Shown here one piece after another: positions 8,674 to 16,909 of a stretch of 52,590 nt of DNA. Under the pieces are notes generated by a model. That model searched no databases. It was given only the letters and a program-made list of their open reading frames with translations, and was not told where the DNA came from. The DNA is from Xanthobacter autotrophicus (GTDB lineage Bacteria > Pseudomonadota > Alphaproteobacteria > Rhizobiales > Xanthobacteraceae): contig NZ_JAIVFO010000011.1 of assembly GCF_029991245.1 (NCBI RefSeq), positions 1-52,590 of the forward strand. Reading direction: 5' to 3'. Positions within the stretch are counted from its first letter, which is position 1, and each line of letters opens with the position of its first letter. The translations under genes and the position numbers were made by a program.

Positions 8674-9003
8674 TCAAGCCTGAGCAGGTGCAGGCGCCGT
8701 GTTGAATTCACAGAGCCGGTCAAAAAGGGAGACCAGCTCGGCGTCCGCGCGAGCGACTTCAAAAAAATCGCCCGTGGAGCGCACGTAGACGGCCTTCGCC
8801 CGCGCTTCCTCTTCGGTCTGCGGGCGGCTCACAAGCAAAGTAATCCGCGCCTCGACAAGCTTGTCGTACAACGCGTCCGCAATCTCGTCGGCCCTCTTGT
8901 ACTCTTGTGAGTCATAAACGAAGTCGTTGGCGGCAGTGAATGCCGCGTTGACAGCAATCTGGGCGTCGCGATGTGCTTCGATCAATTTTTGCATGACAGA
9001 CAT
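8674..9003 (-). CDS. Hypothetical helical protein (109 aa)
   Basis: Almost wholly alpha-helical and acidic (MSVMQKLIEAHRDAQIAVN...), ending in APAPAQA. No membrane segment or motif is recognised. It lies 14 bp before the repeat-protein start, so probably the same transcript. Function unknown. Confidence 0.65.
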   Translation of the reverse strand: MSVMQKLIEAHRDAQIAVNAAFTAANDFVYDSQEYKRADEIADALYDKLVEARITLLVSRPQTEEEARAKAVYVRSTGDFFEVARADAELVSLFDRLCEFNTAPAPAQA

Positions 9004-9571
9004 GGATGTTTTCCTTGGCTAGACCGTGAAGCTTGTTCGGATTGGCTCGCACTATATGGCGACTTTCGTGAACTAAAGATCCGCTCTGCGATCATATGAT
9101 CGTACAACGCCAGGAAACTACGTGGCAGCTTTGCCAAGCGTCCAATGAAACATTTGAATCGATCCAGCGGCATCCATCAGCGAGATGAATCGTTGGGCTG
9201 AAGCGCAGGTTGACGGCGAGCGTTGCGACCGCCATTTTGCGGATGGCTCAGGGGTCGTCGTATGTCGCGGCGGTGTCTCAAGATCGGATATGGCAGCGGC
9301 ATTGACAGCGCCCCGGAGCCATCCGCTTTGGCCCGAGATCGCGCTAGGGGACCCGGAAACGGGTTGATTGGACTGCGCCCTTTCCCAAAGCAGCTTCTTC
9401 CCCTCGAACGTGGGATCGAGGGGTGCCTTTTGACCGATGAGATGACCAAAGTGCCGCCACGACCGATGCTGGTAAGATAAAACCAACCCCAAGTCCCAAC
9501 GCCCGAAGCGATGGCGGCGAAGCACTGTAAGACGCCGTCGACGTTACCGGCAAGCCTGCGGTGGCCCTCGC
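9004..9571. other. Gap without a convincing gene
   Basis: Open frames occur on both strands but none has consistent protein character. The best candidate starts at 9575 on the minus strand with a 4-bp overlap onto the stop of the large virion gene (MSEGHRRLAGNVDGVLQCF...), but after about 50 residues it turns into low-complexity Arg/Pro text, as if frameshifted. A decayed small virion-operon gene is possible. Confidence 0.3.
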
Positions 9572-12500
9572 TCATTCGCCGGTGGCACCGCTCTCCAACA
9601 CCGGCAGCACCGATAGCCTGCCGAGATGGGCCGCCAGATCACGCCCCCGTGCCTTCGCCTGAGCCGCCGGGACCTTGGCGAGAAGCAACTTTGCGAGCGC
9701 CGGATCGAGCATCGCGTCGCGCACCAGTTCATCCACCCGTGTCAGGCCGGCATTCCTGATGGCCAGCGCCGCCGCCGTGCCCAGAGCCGCGAAGCCGCCG
9801 GTGGTGAAGCCGCTCACCGCGCCGACCGTGCCGGCACCACCGAGGGCCTGAGGCGTGAGAAGGTGTGCGAGAAGCGAGCGGGCGCCCTTCTGGGTCGCGG
9901 CGAGGTCCTGCGCCGTGTTCGACTGCCCCGGCAGCCGCACGGATGAGATGGAGCGATTGGCGCGCTTCAGGTCGGCAGCGACACGGCCCAACAGGTTCAG
10001 CTCCTGCTCGGAAAGGACATGCCTGAGGGCGGCAGCATTGGACTTCAGGAACCCCTGAAGCGCATCGGATTTGATCGTGTCCCGCCCGCTGGTGCCGGCC
10101 TCGGTGTTCGACAAGAACCGTTCCGCGATGTGGTCCGCCACCGCCTTGCGCAGCCCCTGCCGCGCCTCGGGATTGCCGCCGGTCTCACGCGCAAGGCGCC
10201 GCATCTGGGCCGCCGCATCCTGTTTCTCGAAGATGCCGCCGATGATGCGCTTCACGTCCGCCGGATCATCTACGTTCATGAGGCGGGAGATGGTGCCCCG
10301 CTGGAAATCATCCAGTGCCTTGCGCCGCGCTGCCGCGAGACCTTCAATCGCCTCCGATGCGGAGGTGGCGTCGGCCAGCTTGGCATCCAATTCGGGGAGA
10401 GCCCTCAACGCCTCCCGATGCTTGGCGCGCCAGGAATTCACCTTCGCCGGGCTCAGCATCCCGTCCGGACGCTCGGCCATGTGGCGCAGGTCCGCCACCG
10501 CATAGTCGCTGATGACCGCGTTGGCACGTGCATCGCCCACGGCGCGACGGAAGCTGTCCACGGCCTCGAACCCACCTTCGCCCTGCCGGAATACGCGCGA
10601 GGCCAGGGCATGATCGGGAAGGCCCTCGGGGAAGTACCGAGCCTGATCGAGCGCGCGCGACGCCTTCTCCGCCGTGCCCATCTTACGGCCAAGGCCGGGC
10701 ATGGCGCGCAGTGCGTCGCGATGCTTCGTCCGCCACCGCTGGAAGGCATCGGGATCGAGCGTCCCATCCTTCCGCGTCGCGACGCGGCGAAGGTCGGAAA
10801 CGGCATAGTCGGAGAGGATCTGCATGGCGGCATCATCCCCCACCGCCTTTCGGTACGCGCCCACAGCCTCAAAGCCCTTCGGCCCCGGCTGGAAGACCTT
10901 CGCCGGCACGGCAGCATCCGCCATGTGATATGGCCCGTCCTGGCCGGAACGCCGCGTCACCTCGCGCACGGGAGAGGCGCCGAAGGTCTGCGCCCGGTCG
11001 CGCGTGGCGGCGCTGGCCTCCTTCAGGCGTCCCACTGCGGCGGCGTCAAAGGGCTGAGCCGGAGGAGCCTCGGCGACACCATCACGGCGTGCTTTCCAGG
11101 CTGTTGCCTGTTTCTGCAATCTCGCCGCAAGGCTGTCTTCCGCGTCCATCTTTCCTGATGCGACGGAACGAGCATCGTCAGCCGCGCGCGTCGCCACCGC
11201 ACCGTCAATGTCCCGTTCCACGGCGCCGCGAAGCTGCGAAAGCCGGGCATAAGTGGGCGTCTGTCCCTTGCCGGGGCTGGAAAGCTCCTCCCGCATGGCG
11301 GTGGAGATGCGATTACGCAATGCCGTCATCTCGTTGAACAGCACGGTGTCGCCTTCATAGCCGCGCGCCACATCAAAGATGGCGCGTTCCTCGCCCTCCA
11401 TGGGCTTGGCCGATTCCGGCATGCGGTCCAGCACGTCCCGAGCCGCGCGCGTTGTGCTGGCGGAAGGCAGGGACAAGGCACCGTCCGGATCGACAGCCCG
11501 CCACAGCTCGCGCTCGTGATCCCTCGCCGCTCGTTCCGCTTCCCGGACGCGGGAACGAAGATCAGCGCCGTAGCCCTCCGGCGTACCGATGCCGCCCAGA
11601 TCATCCATGGCGCTGCGGGCGCGCTGCTGGGCGCGCTCCACCGCTGGGCGCTCAAGGTCTCGAAGCGCCGCACCGTAGGCCTCGGGAGGAAGGTCTCCGC
11701 CCATGCCTCGGACGCGCTCGGCAGCGCCCGCCGTCGCCTCCTCAATGGCCTGCGCGGTCTCTTTGTCGATGGCGTCGAGTTGGGTTCGGAGCGCGGTGGA
11801 AACAGCTTCGGGCGCGCCGTCCGGCTGCACCTTACCGAGGGCGTCGAGGCGGGCGGCGTTCTGATCGGCGCGGCGCTGCTGGAACACCTCGGGGTTCTTG
11901 GTCGCCACCGCGCGCTCCAAGCCACCGAGACCCATGTCGCCGGTCTGCTGGAAGGTCGTAGGCCGGGAGCCCGGAACCAACTCTTCTGCCGGAGCGTCCA
12001 GCCCTTCGCGTACGGCGGTGGGATCGGTGGCAGCGTCGGCGATACGCCGGCCGGCCGCGCGCTCCTGTGCCGCCTCGGTCGGAACGAGATAGTCCGCCGC
12101 CCGGCGCACGCCACCCGCCACCGCGCCGGGCAAAGCCATCGCGCCAGCTGCACCGACACCACCGACGATGCCGCCAGCCATCTCGGCGAGGGGTCGCCAC
12201 CGCTCGCCGCCCATCTCATCGGCGACCTGTCCGGCCACCTCGGCACCAGCACCGCCAGCGGCGCCCATCGCTGCATCAGCCGCCAGCGCGCCGGGAGAAG
12301 CCGCCCGACCGATGAAGGGCGCCGCCGCGTTCACCGCCGCCTCGGTGGCCGGCACGGCCCTCGCCGCAACACCGGCCACCGCCTGGGGCGCGATCATGAG
12401 GCCGGCGCCCTCACCAGCCTTGCGAAGAATACGTTCCATGGGGCCACGCGGCTCGACCTTGGCGGGATCGTTGACGCCCACCGCCTCGCCGGCACCCGCA

Positions 12501-12886
12501 AGCCACCGGCTCGAGCCGGGAAGGTCGGTGCGCGCCTCCGGCAGCTCGGCGCCCGTTACGGCGTTGACGCCCTGCACCGCCTTGTTCGTCACCCAAGTCG
12601 CTGCATCCACCGGCGCGCCGAGGGCAGAATAGATCCCTTCGTTGAGGCCAGCCGTCAGGTTGCTCCAAGCGCCCGACTTCTTCTCTTCAGGCGCAGCGGC
12701 TTGGGCATCGCCCGGCATCCAGATGGGCGGCTGCGAGCCAGCCGGCCTTTCGCCGCGACCCGCCGTGGCAGGACCGAACTGGGCGAAGAAGTTGCTTCCT
12801 GTCGGATCGCCCTCCCGGATGGTCTCGGGCGAGGCTGTGCTGCCGTTGGTAGACGGGCCGAACTGGGCGAAGAAGTTGTCGGGCAT
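9572..12886 (-). CDS. Large virion/DNA-ejection-type protein (1104 aa)
   Basis: Start at 12886 overlaps the preceding stop (TGATG); the longer frame to 12931 lies inside that gene. The N-terminus carries two NFFAQFGP motifs (about residues 3-10 and 32-39). Then come an Ala/Gly-rich amphipathic stretch (about 60-260) that could insert in membrane, long charged helices, and a tandem duplication of about 100 residues. Size, composition and position after the QYFPQPGDS protein match internal or ejection proteins of podovirus-like phages, but no peptidoglycan-hydrolase motif is visible. The class assignment is inference. Confidence 0.65.
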   Translation of the reverse strand: MPDNFFAQFGPSTNGSTASPETIREGDPTGSNFFAQFGPATAGRGERPAGSQPPIWMPGDAQAAAPEEKKSGAWSNLTAGLNEGIYSALGAPVDAATWVTNKAVQGVNAVTGAELPEARTDLPGSSRWLAGAGEAVGVNDPAKVEPRGPMERILRKAGEGAGLMIAPQAVAGVAARAVPATEAAVNAAAPFIGRAASPGALAADAAMGAAGGAGAEVAGQVADEMGGERWRPLAEMAGGIVGGVGAAGAMALPGAVAGGVRRAADYLVPTEAAQERAAGRRIADAATDPTAVREGLDAPAEELVPGSRPTTFQQTGDMGLGGLERAVATKNPEVFQQRRADQNAARLDALGKVQPDGAPEAVSTALRTQLDAIDKETAQAIEEATAGAAERVRGMGGDLPPEAYGAALRDLERPAVERAQQRARSAMDDLGGIGTPEGYGADLRSRVREAERAARDHERELWRAVDPDGALSLPSASTTRAARDVLDRMPESAKPMEGEERAIFDVARGYEGDTVLFNEMTALRNRISTAMREELSSPGKGQTPTYARLSQLRGAVERDIDGAVATRAADDARSVASGKMDAEDSLAARLQKQATAWKARRDGVAEAPPAQPFDAAAVGRLKEASAATRDRAQTFGASPVREVTRRSGQDGPYHMADAAVPAKVFQPGPKGFEAVGAYRKAVGDDAAMQILSDYAVSDLRRVATRKDGTLDPDAFQRWRTKHRDALRAMPGLGRKMGTAEKASRALDQARYFPEGLPDHALASRVFRQGEGGFEAVDSFRRAVGDARANAVISDYAVADLRHMAERPDGMLSPAKVNSWRAKHREALRALPELDAKLADATSASEAIEGLAAARRKALDDFQRGTISRLMNVDDPADVKRIIGGIFEKQDAAAQMRRLARETGGNPEARQGLRKAVADHIAERFLSNTEAGTSGRDTIKSDALQGFLKSNAAALRHVLSEQELNLLGRVAADLKRANRSISSVRLPGQSNTAQDLAATQKGARSLLAHLLTPQALGGAGTVGAVSGFTTGGFAALGTAAALAIRNAGLTRVDELVRDAMLDPALAKLLLAKVPAAQAKARGRDLAAHLGRLSVLPVLESGATGE
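10330..10900 (-). repeat. Tandem ~100-residue duplication inside the large virion gene
   Basis: Copy 1 has VFQPGPKGFEAV...SDYAVSDLRRVA...WRTKHRDALRAMPGL and copy 2 has VFRQGEGGFEAV...SDYAVADLRHMA...WRAKHREALRALPEL. They are consecutive and clearly homologous, with diverged codons, so the duplication is old. A weaker third copy may follow (QGLRKAVADHIAERFL). Confidence 0.75.
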
Positions 12887-14502
12887 CACTGCACCCCCAG
12901 AATGCGAGCGGCAGCACCAGGGCCGTACCATTGGTCGAACTGAGCCGAGAGCTTCGGGTTTTGCCTGAGAGCCTCAATTGCGGCGGTGGGAAGGCCTGCG
13001 CGCCCCTGTGCAGCGGGCTGCGGGGCCTGTCCGCGCACCTGCGGATTACTTGCGGAGCCGGGAGCCCCCTGCTGCGGCGCTGGCTGCTTCCAGATCCCAT
13101 CACCACCGGATGCCGGCGTAGATCCTGGCCCGCTCCAGCCTTGCGGCGGACGATACGAAGGGCCGGCCTCGCGCATCATGCCGCCGGTGGCGGTGGCCCG
13201 GTTCTGCCGCTTCTGTGCGATCACCTCCGCACTGTCGCCCGGCTGGGGGAAATACTGGAGCCGGGCGTTCGCAAACTCGCGTTCGTTGATGACCGCACCG
13301 CTCTCCTTGCGGAGAACCGCGTTGATAAAGTTCCGCTGCGCCTGATTAACTTTCTGGCGGTCGGTGCTGGCGACGATGTTGCCCACGCCCGCCGGCAACG
13401 TGCTCGATACAGCACCACCAATGCCGCCCGTGATGCCCGAGTTGATCCCCTCGTTCGCGCTGATCACAGCTTCGGCCTCTGCCATGCGGTCCGAGAAAGC
13501 GGCGGCCTTGCCCTGACCCTCGTTGAATTTGCCTGAGGCATAGGGGTTCACGCCCGCGCCTTCCTCCTGGCGCTTGAGGTCCGACTTGTACTTTTCCTTG
13601 GTGAGGTCTGCCTGAAGCCCCCGCTGCTCCTTTGCGATGTCAGCGCGCGCCTTGTCCGTGGCCTCAAGCTGGCTCATGCCGAACTTGAACACCTGCTCAG
13701 GCGACAGGAACATGGTTCCAAACCGGTACAGGCTCTCCATGCCGTCGAATGACTGCTTCGCGACCTTGCCGCTCGCGTCGGTGAACTCAAGGTCCACACC
13801 GACCGTCTTGCCCTTATCGTCCTTGCGGAGATTGGCCTTGCCCTTCAGTCCGTCATCGAAGTAGCCGGAGTTGTTGTAGGCCTCCATGGTGTGCTTGGCG
13901 AAGCCTTCGGCATCGCCCATCTGGGCAGACTGCATCGCCCTGGCCCAACTCTCCATACCCTTCTGCACCTGTTCGTTCTTCACCCATTCCTGGTAGGCTT
14001 TGGCCTTCTCCGGCTGTCCGGCGCGGATGTACGCCTCGGTCACCTTGGGCGTGCCCTCCTTCACGTAATAGTCAAGGAAGGGCTTCACGCCGTCCTGAGC
14101 CGCCGCCTTGGCCTGCGTCTGATCGGTGAAGGTCTTGTCGCCCACCTGCCAAGCTGGGAGGCCCCTGCCGTCCGTGGTCGGCCCCTGCGCCTCGATAGGC
14201 TGGATCGACTTCTCGATGTCGGCGTTGCGCTTCATGGTGGCGTCGGTGGCAGCCTGACCGTATGCGCCCTTGACGTTCGCGTCGTCCTGCCACGCCTTGC
14301 GCTGCTGGTCCCGCTGTTCACGCTGGAAGCCGATATTCTCGTCTTCCGACGCGCGACGCCGCGCCCGATCCTCTGCCGCGATGGTGCGGTCTTCATCTTC
14401 CAAAGCGCGCCGCCGTGCACGCTCCGCCTTGTCTGTCACCATCTTATCCATGGTGGCGAAGCCGGACATGAACGAGCTAATCCCCAATCCGCCGCTAACC
14501 AT
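12886..14502 (-). CDS. Phage virion protein of the QYFPQPGDS family (538 aa)
   Basis: The N-terminal 80 residues are strongly charged coiled coil (RRRALEDEDRTIAAED...). The middle is helical. The region around residues 395-440 carries the block QRNFINAVLRKESGAVI and QYFPQPGDS, with KRQNR after it, which I recognise from structural or ejection proteins of many podovirus- and siphovirus-like phages. The C-terminus is Pro/Gln/Gly-rich. ATG at 14502 follows GAGGGG at good spacing; a GTG one codon earlier is possible. Coupled to its neighbours on both sides. Its presence without capsid or portal genes is odd. Confidence 0.72.
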   Translation of the reverse strand: MVSGGLGISSFMSGFATMDKMVTDKAERARRRALEDEDRTIAAEDRARRRASEDENIGFQREQRDQQRKAWQDDANVKGAYGQAATDATMKRNADIEKSIQPIEAQGPTTDGRGLPAWQVGDKTFTDQTQAKAAAQDGVKPFLDYYVKEGTPKVTEAYIRAGQPEKAKAYQEWVKNEQVQKGMESWARAMQSAQMGDAEGFAKHTMEAYNNSGYFDDGLKGKANLRKDDKGKTVGVDLEFTDASGKVAKQSFDGMESLYRFGTMFLSPEQVFKFGMSQLEATDKARADIAKEQRGLQADLTKEKYKSDLKRQEEGAGVNPYASGKFNEGQGKAAAFSDRMAEAEAVISANEGINSGITGGIGGAVSSTLPAGVGNIVASTDRQKVNQAQRNFINAVLRKESGAVINEREFANARLQYFPQPGDSAEVIAQKRQNRATATGGMMREAGPSYRPPQGWSGPGSTPASGGDGIWKQPAPQQGAPGSASNPQVRGQAPQPAAQGRAGLPTAAIEALRQNPKLSAQFDQWYGPGAAARILGVQ

Positions 14503-14963
14503 CACGCGTCCCCCTCAAGGTTGGTGGTGGGGGCGACGCTGGCCGTGGCCCCATCCAAAGTCGCTTTGATTTCCGCCATGCGCGCCAGGACATCGGGATG
14601 GAGGGCCATCTCCACCGTGTCGCCGCGATCAATCGCACGGCGCAGGCGGGCGGCATTGGCCTCGATCTGGGAGCGGCGCCGGTCACTCTCCAGGTCCGCG
14701 ATGGCCATGAGCGCGACCGCAGGCACCTGATGCAAGGACGCGATCCGCTCCACGTCGCCATGGGAGGCGTCGGTTTCGGTGGCGCGGGATGGTGAGCGGA
14801 GGATGAAGATCTCAGCGCCGCCCTCGGCAGCGCATGCTTCCAGCGCGGAAAGGCGCCTGAAGGCTGTCAGCGGATCGAGCACCAAAGGCTCGCATCCGAT
14901 GAAATATCGCAGGATGAAGGAGGGAAGCGGCTCAGCGCCGGGCGAAGACGGGGCGCGCATCAT
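14502..14963 (-). CDS. Hypothetical virion-operon protein (153 aa)
   Basis: Overlaps the csrA-like gene upstream and the next gene downstream by a few bases. AGGAGG lies directly before the first ATG of the frame, so the second in-frame ATG (14963, spacing 6) is the better start. It has an alpha/beta N-terminus and a helical, Arg/Asp-rich C-terminus (LMAIADLESDRRRSQIEANAARLRRA). No domain recognised; the family is probably phage-specific. Confidence 0.6.
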   Translation of the reverse strand: MMRAPSSPGAEPLPSFILRYFIGCEPLVLDPLTAFRRLSALEACAAEGGAEIFILRSPSRATETDASHGDVERIASLHQVPAVALMAIADLESDRRRSQIEANAARLRRAIDRGDTVEMALHPDVLARMAEIKATLDGATASVAPTTNLEGDA

Positions 14964-15162
14964 GCGCATCCTCCTGAATGGGGGTGGGGGCGAGGCCGAT
15001 GGTGGAGCCGTCCCGCTTGCGCAACAGGACCTTCAACTCGCTGGGGGCCTCAACAGCGAGGCGCGCATGGTGTCCGCCACGCGAGTTCCGCCGCTCCGCT
15101 AGCGTCACAATCGTGTCGCCGATGACGAGGGTCTCGCCCATGTGCAGAGAGAAGAGCTTCAT
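14932..15162 (-). CDS. CsrA/RsmA-family RNA-binding protein, phage type
   Basis: 76 residues. The first 50 align by eye with CsrA: MGETLVIGD matches the family's VGETLMIGD; then beta strands IVTLAERR and HARLAVEAPSELKVLLR match VRIGVNAPKEVSVHR, keeping the (V/A)xAPxE turn and an Arg at the RNA-binding position. Leu4 of E. coli CsrA is Phe here, and there is a 20-residue tail. CsrA proteins bind GGA motifs in mRNA leaders. As first gene of the virion operon it could control element or host translation. The name is by similarity; the target is unknown. Confidence 0.72.
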   Translation of the reverse strand: MKLFSLHMGETLVIGDTIVTLAERRNSRGGHHARLAVEAPSELKVLLRKRDGSTIGLAPTPIQEDAHDARPVFARR

Positions 15163-15258
15163 GCCCCGAAGATAGCGGTGCGGTAAATATATAGCAATAT
15201 CAAATAGTTATTGGAACAATTGCGGACGCTGGCGGACGGCTGCGAACATCCTCGGACG

Positions 15259-15291
15259 TTGACAAGCGACCTTCTGTGAACTATAGTTCAC
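15259..15291 (+). promoter_or_regulatory. Toxin-antitoxin promoter with embedded palindromic operator
   Basis: A -35 TTGACA (15259-15264), 17-bp spacer and -10 TATAGT (15282-15287). The -10 lies inside a perfect 16-bp palindrome, GTGAACTATAGTTCAC (15276-15291). The toxin ATG at 15294 is about 7 bases past the -10, so the transcript would be leaderless. The operator is suited to autorepression by the antitoxin. Confidence 0.7.
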
Positions 15292-15293
15292 GC

Positions 15294-15591
15294 ATGATCG
15301 AGGTGCGCCAGACCGACGAATTCAGCGCCTGGATCAAAGCGCTTCGTGATGCCAATGCCCGAGCGCGGATCGTCAACCGTATGCGCCGCCTCGCTGCCGG
15401 CAATCCCGGTGATGTGAAGCCGGTAGGCTCGGGCGTCAGTGAAATGCGGATCGACTACGGTCCCGGCTACCGGGTCTATTTCGTGCAACGCGGTGATGTT
15501 CTGGTGATCCTGCTGTGCGGCGGGGACAAGCGCACGCAGGAAAAAGGACATCGCTATGACCAAGGCGCTCGCCGAGGATCTGGAGGACTGA
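15294..15591 (+). pseudogene. HigB/RelE-type toxin, frameshifted near the C-terminus
   Basis: The first 83 codons (MIEVRQTDEFSAWIKALRD...LLCGGDKRTQEK) are a typical addiction-module killer protein of the HigB/RelE/ParE fold, a class of ribosome-dependent mRNA interferases. At 15541 a run of five A puts the frame out: as written, translation continues to 15707 into unrelated text. With four A the frame reads QEKDIAMTKALAEDLED and stops at 15591, one base before the antitoxin ATG, exactly as the family expects. It could be a real inactivating insertion, programmed or polymerase slippage, or a base-call error. The start at ATG 15294 fits the leaderless promoter. Confidence 0.75.
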
Positions 15592-15592
15592 C

Positions 15593-15886
15593 ATGGCAAC
15601 CAAGACCACCAAATTCGACGCGGCGGACTACATCGACACCGCCGAGGATGTCATCGCCAACATCGAAGCCGCCTTCGAGGATGGCGACCCTACGGTCATC
15701 ACCATGACGCTCGGCGACATCGCTCGCTCCAAGGGCATGACGGCGGTCGCGAAGGATGCTGGCGTGACCCGCGAGGCGCTCTACAAGGCTCTGAGCGCAG
15801 ATGGCGACCCGAAGCTGTCCACACTGCTGGGGGTGATGAAGGCGCTCGGCCTGCATCTCACCGTGGTTCGGGGTCGGGCGGCATGA
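15593..15886 (+). CDS. HigA-type antitoxin (addiction module antidote protein)
   Basis: 97 residues, with the FDAADYIDTAEDVIANIEAAFEDGDP N-terminal signature of the addiction-module antidote family, then an HTH (GDIARSKGMTAVAKDAGVTREALYKALS) and the KALGL end. It would neutralise the toxin and repress the shared promoter through the palindrome at 15276-15291. It starts one base after the restored toxin stop. Toxin-first order is usual for this family. Confidence 0.88.
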   Translation: MATKTTKFDAADYIDTAEDVIANIEAAFEDGDPTVITMTLGDIARSKGMTAVAKDAGVTREALYKALSADGDPKLSTLLGVMKALGLHLTVVRGRAA

Positions 15887-15963
15887 CCAAGCTCGCCGCC
15901 GAGGAAGCGGTAGATGCTGCGGCCGTGCGCCAGTTCAAAGACCAGCTCGCCAAGGGGGAGTAG
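15883..15963 (+). CDS. Possible 26-residue ORF coupled to the antitoxin
   Basis: ATGA overlap with the antitoxin stop. The product MTKLAAEEAVDAAAVRQFKD... is short, acidic and helical and ends at 15963, 7 bp before the convergent recombinase stop. It could be a real accessory peptide or chance. Confidence 0.35.
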   Translation: MTKLAAEEAVDAAAVRQFKDQLAKGE

Positions 15964-15969
15964 CCGGCA

Positions 15970-16581
15970 TCAAGCCGCCCGCCTCTTCGCAACCTTGGCT
16001 ATGGTCGCGCGGCTACACCCCGTCGCGGCCTGGATCTGCGACCACGACACTCCCTTCTCCAACATCGCGTTGATGCCGGCATTGCGTCCCACGTCCTCTG
16101 GGCGCCCGGTATAGCGGCCCTCGGCCATCGCCCTGGCCTGCCCCTGTGCCTGACGGCGGCGCCGGTCCTCGTAATCCTTCCGGGCCACCGCAGCGAGCAC
16201 ATCCAACATCATGGCATTCACGGCCGCGAACATGCGCGAAGTGAATTCGTCGGCCGGGGCTGCGAGCATCCACGAGGTGGGAAGGTCGAGCGCCACGACG
16301 CGGACCTGTCGGGCGTCCAGCTCGGAGCGGAGCCGCTGCCAGTCGGCGGACGTGAGGCGGGATAGGCGATCCACCTGTTCGATCAACAGCACGTCGCCGG
16401 GACGGCTGTCAGCCAGAAGCCGGAACAGTTCCGGGCGAGCGAGTTTCGCGCCGCTCTCGTTCTCAACGTAGGTCGCCGCGATCCGCAGGCCCTTGTCGTT
16501 GGCGAAGGCCTCAAGATCGGCCCGAGCACGAGACGCATCCTGCTCATCGGTGGACGCACGCAGATACAGGCGAACGAGCAT
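15970..16581 (-). CDS. Small serine recombinase (resolvase/invertase family)
   Basis: 203 residues from the ATG at 16581 (LVRLYLRASTDEQDASRA). The nucleophile Ser is in the YLRASTDEQ motif; RPELFRLLADSRPGDVLLIEQVDRLSRL carries the conserved Arg and DRLSR motif; the E-helix and the C-terminal HTH (GVSWSQIQAATGCSRATIAKVAKRR) are complete. All parts for DNA strand exchange are present. It may resolve element multimers or invert a segment. A cluster of repeated sites lies immediately upstream. Confidence 0.88.
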   Translation of the reverse strand: MLVRLYLRASTDEQDASRARADLEAFANDKGLRIAATYVENESGAKLARPELFRLLADSRPGDVLLIEQVDRLSRLTSADWQRLRSELDARQVRVVALDLPTSWMLAAPADEFTSRMFAAVNAMMLDVLAAVARKDYEDRRRRQAQGQARAMAEGRYTGRPEDVGRNAGINAMLEKGVSWSQIQAATGCSRATIAKVAKRRAA

Positions 16582-16596
16582 GGATGCTCCCGGACA

Positions 16597-16701
16597 GTTC
16601 ACTTTGGATGGTTCATATCTATCCGGTTCATTTTGAATGGTCAATTGGTATTTAATGAACCACGTCAGATGTGGTTCACTATGGGCATACCCAAAATGAA
16701 C
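16597..16701. repeat. Repeat cluster upstream of the serine recombinase, res-like
   Basis: Direct copies of a 15-mer: GTTCACTTTGGATGG (16597), GTTCATTTTGAATGG (16626) and a weaker GTTCACTATGGGCAT (16674). There is an inverted CCAAAATGAAC (16691-16701) and a perfect 8-bp inverted repeat TGAACCAC/GTGGTTCA (16656-16678). Multiple short sites next to a resolvase gene is the layout of a res region, and could double as its operator. Confidence 0.5.
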
Positions 16702-16909
16702 TTACATTGTCAGTGCATTCCGCTTCGCGCAAACGGCCGATCTAGCGAACCCGCGAAGTCGAGATGCAGGCTGGTCGATGGCGCCAGCCGCAGCCACCGC
16801 TCCTTCTCCACGGGCATGCGTCCCTTGAGGGTGCGGCGATTGTATCGAGGCTTGAGATTTCAACTGTTGGTACGGTGGCGCTCAGCTGACGCTTGGGCAA
16901 GGAGCCGGG

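Noticed and set aside
10019-12943. Long plus-strand frames opposite the large virion gene
   Set aside because: Composition is Arg/His/Gly/Pro rich, and the minus strand shows overlapping operon starts and repeat structure.
15180-15205. TAAATATATAGCAATATC upstream of the csrA-like gene as a fifth MarR-type operator
   Set aside because: It lacks the right half-site (TTKNC) and lies outside the catabolic cluster.
16597-16701. CRISPR array near the serine recombinase
   Set aside because: Repeats are only about 15 bp, imperfect and mixed in orientation, with no even spacers and no cas genes in the window.
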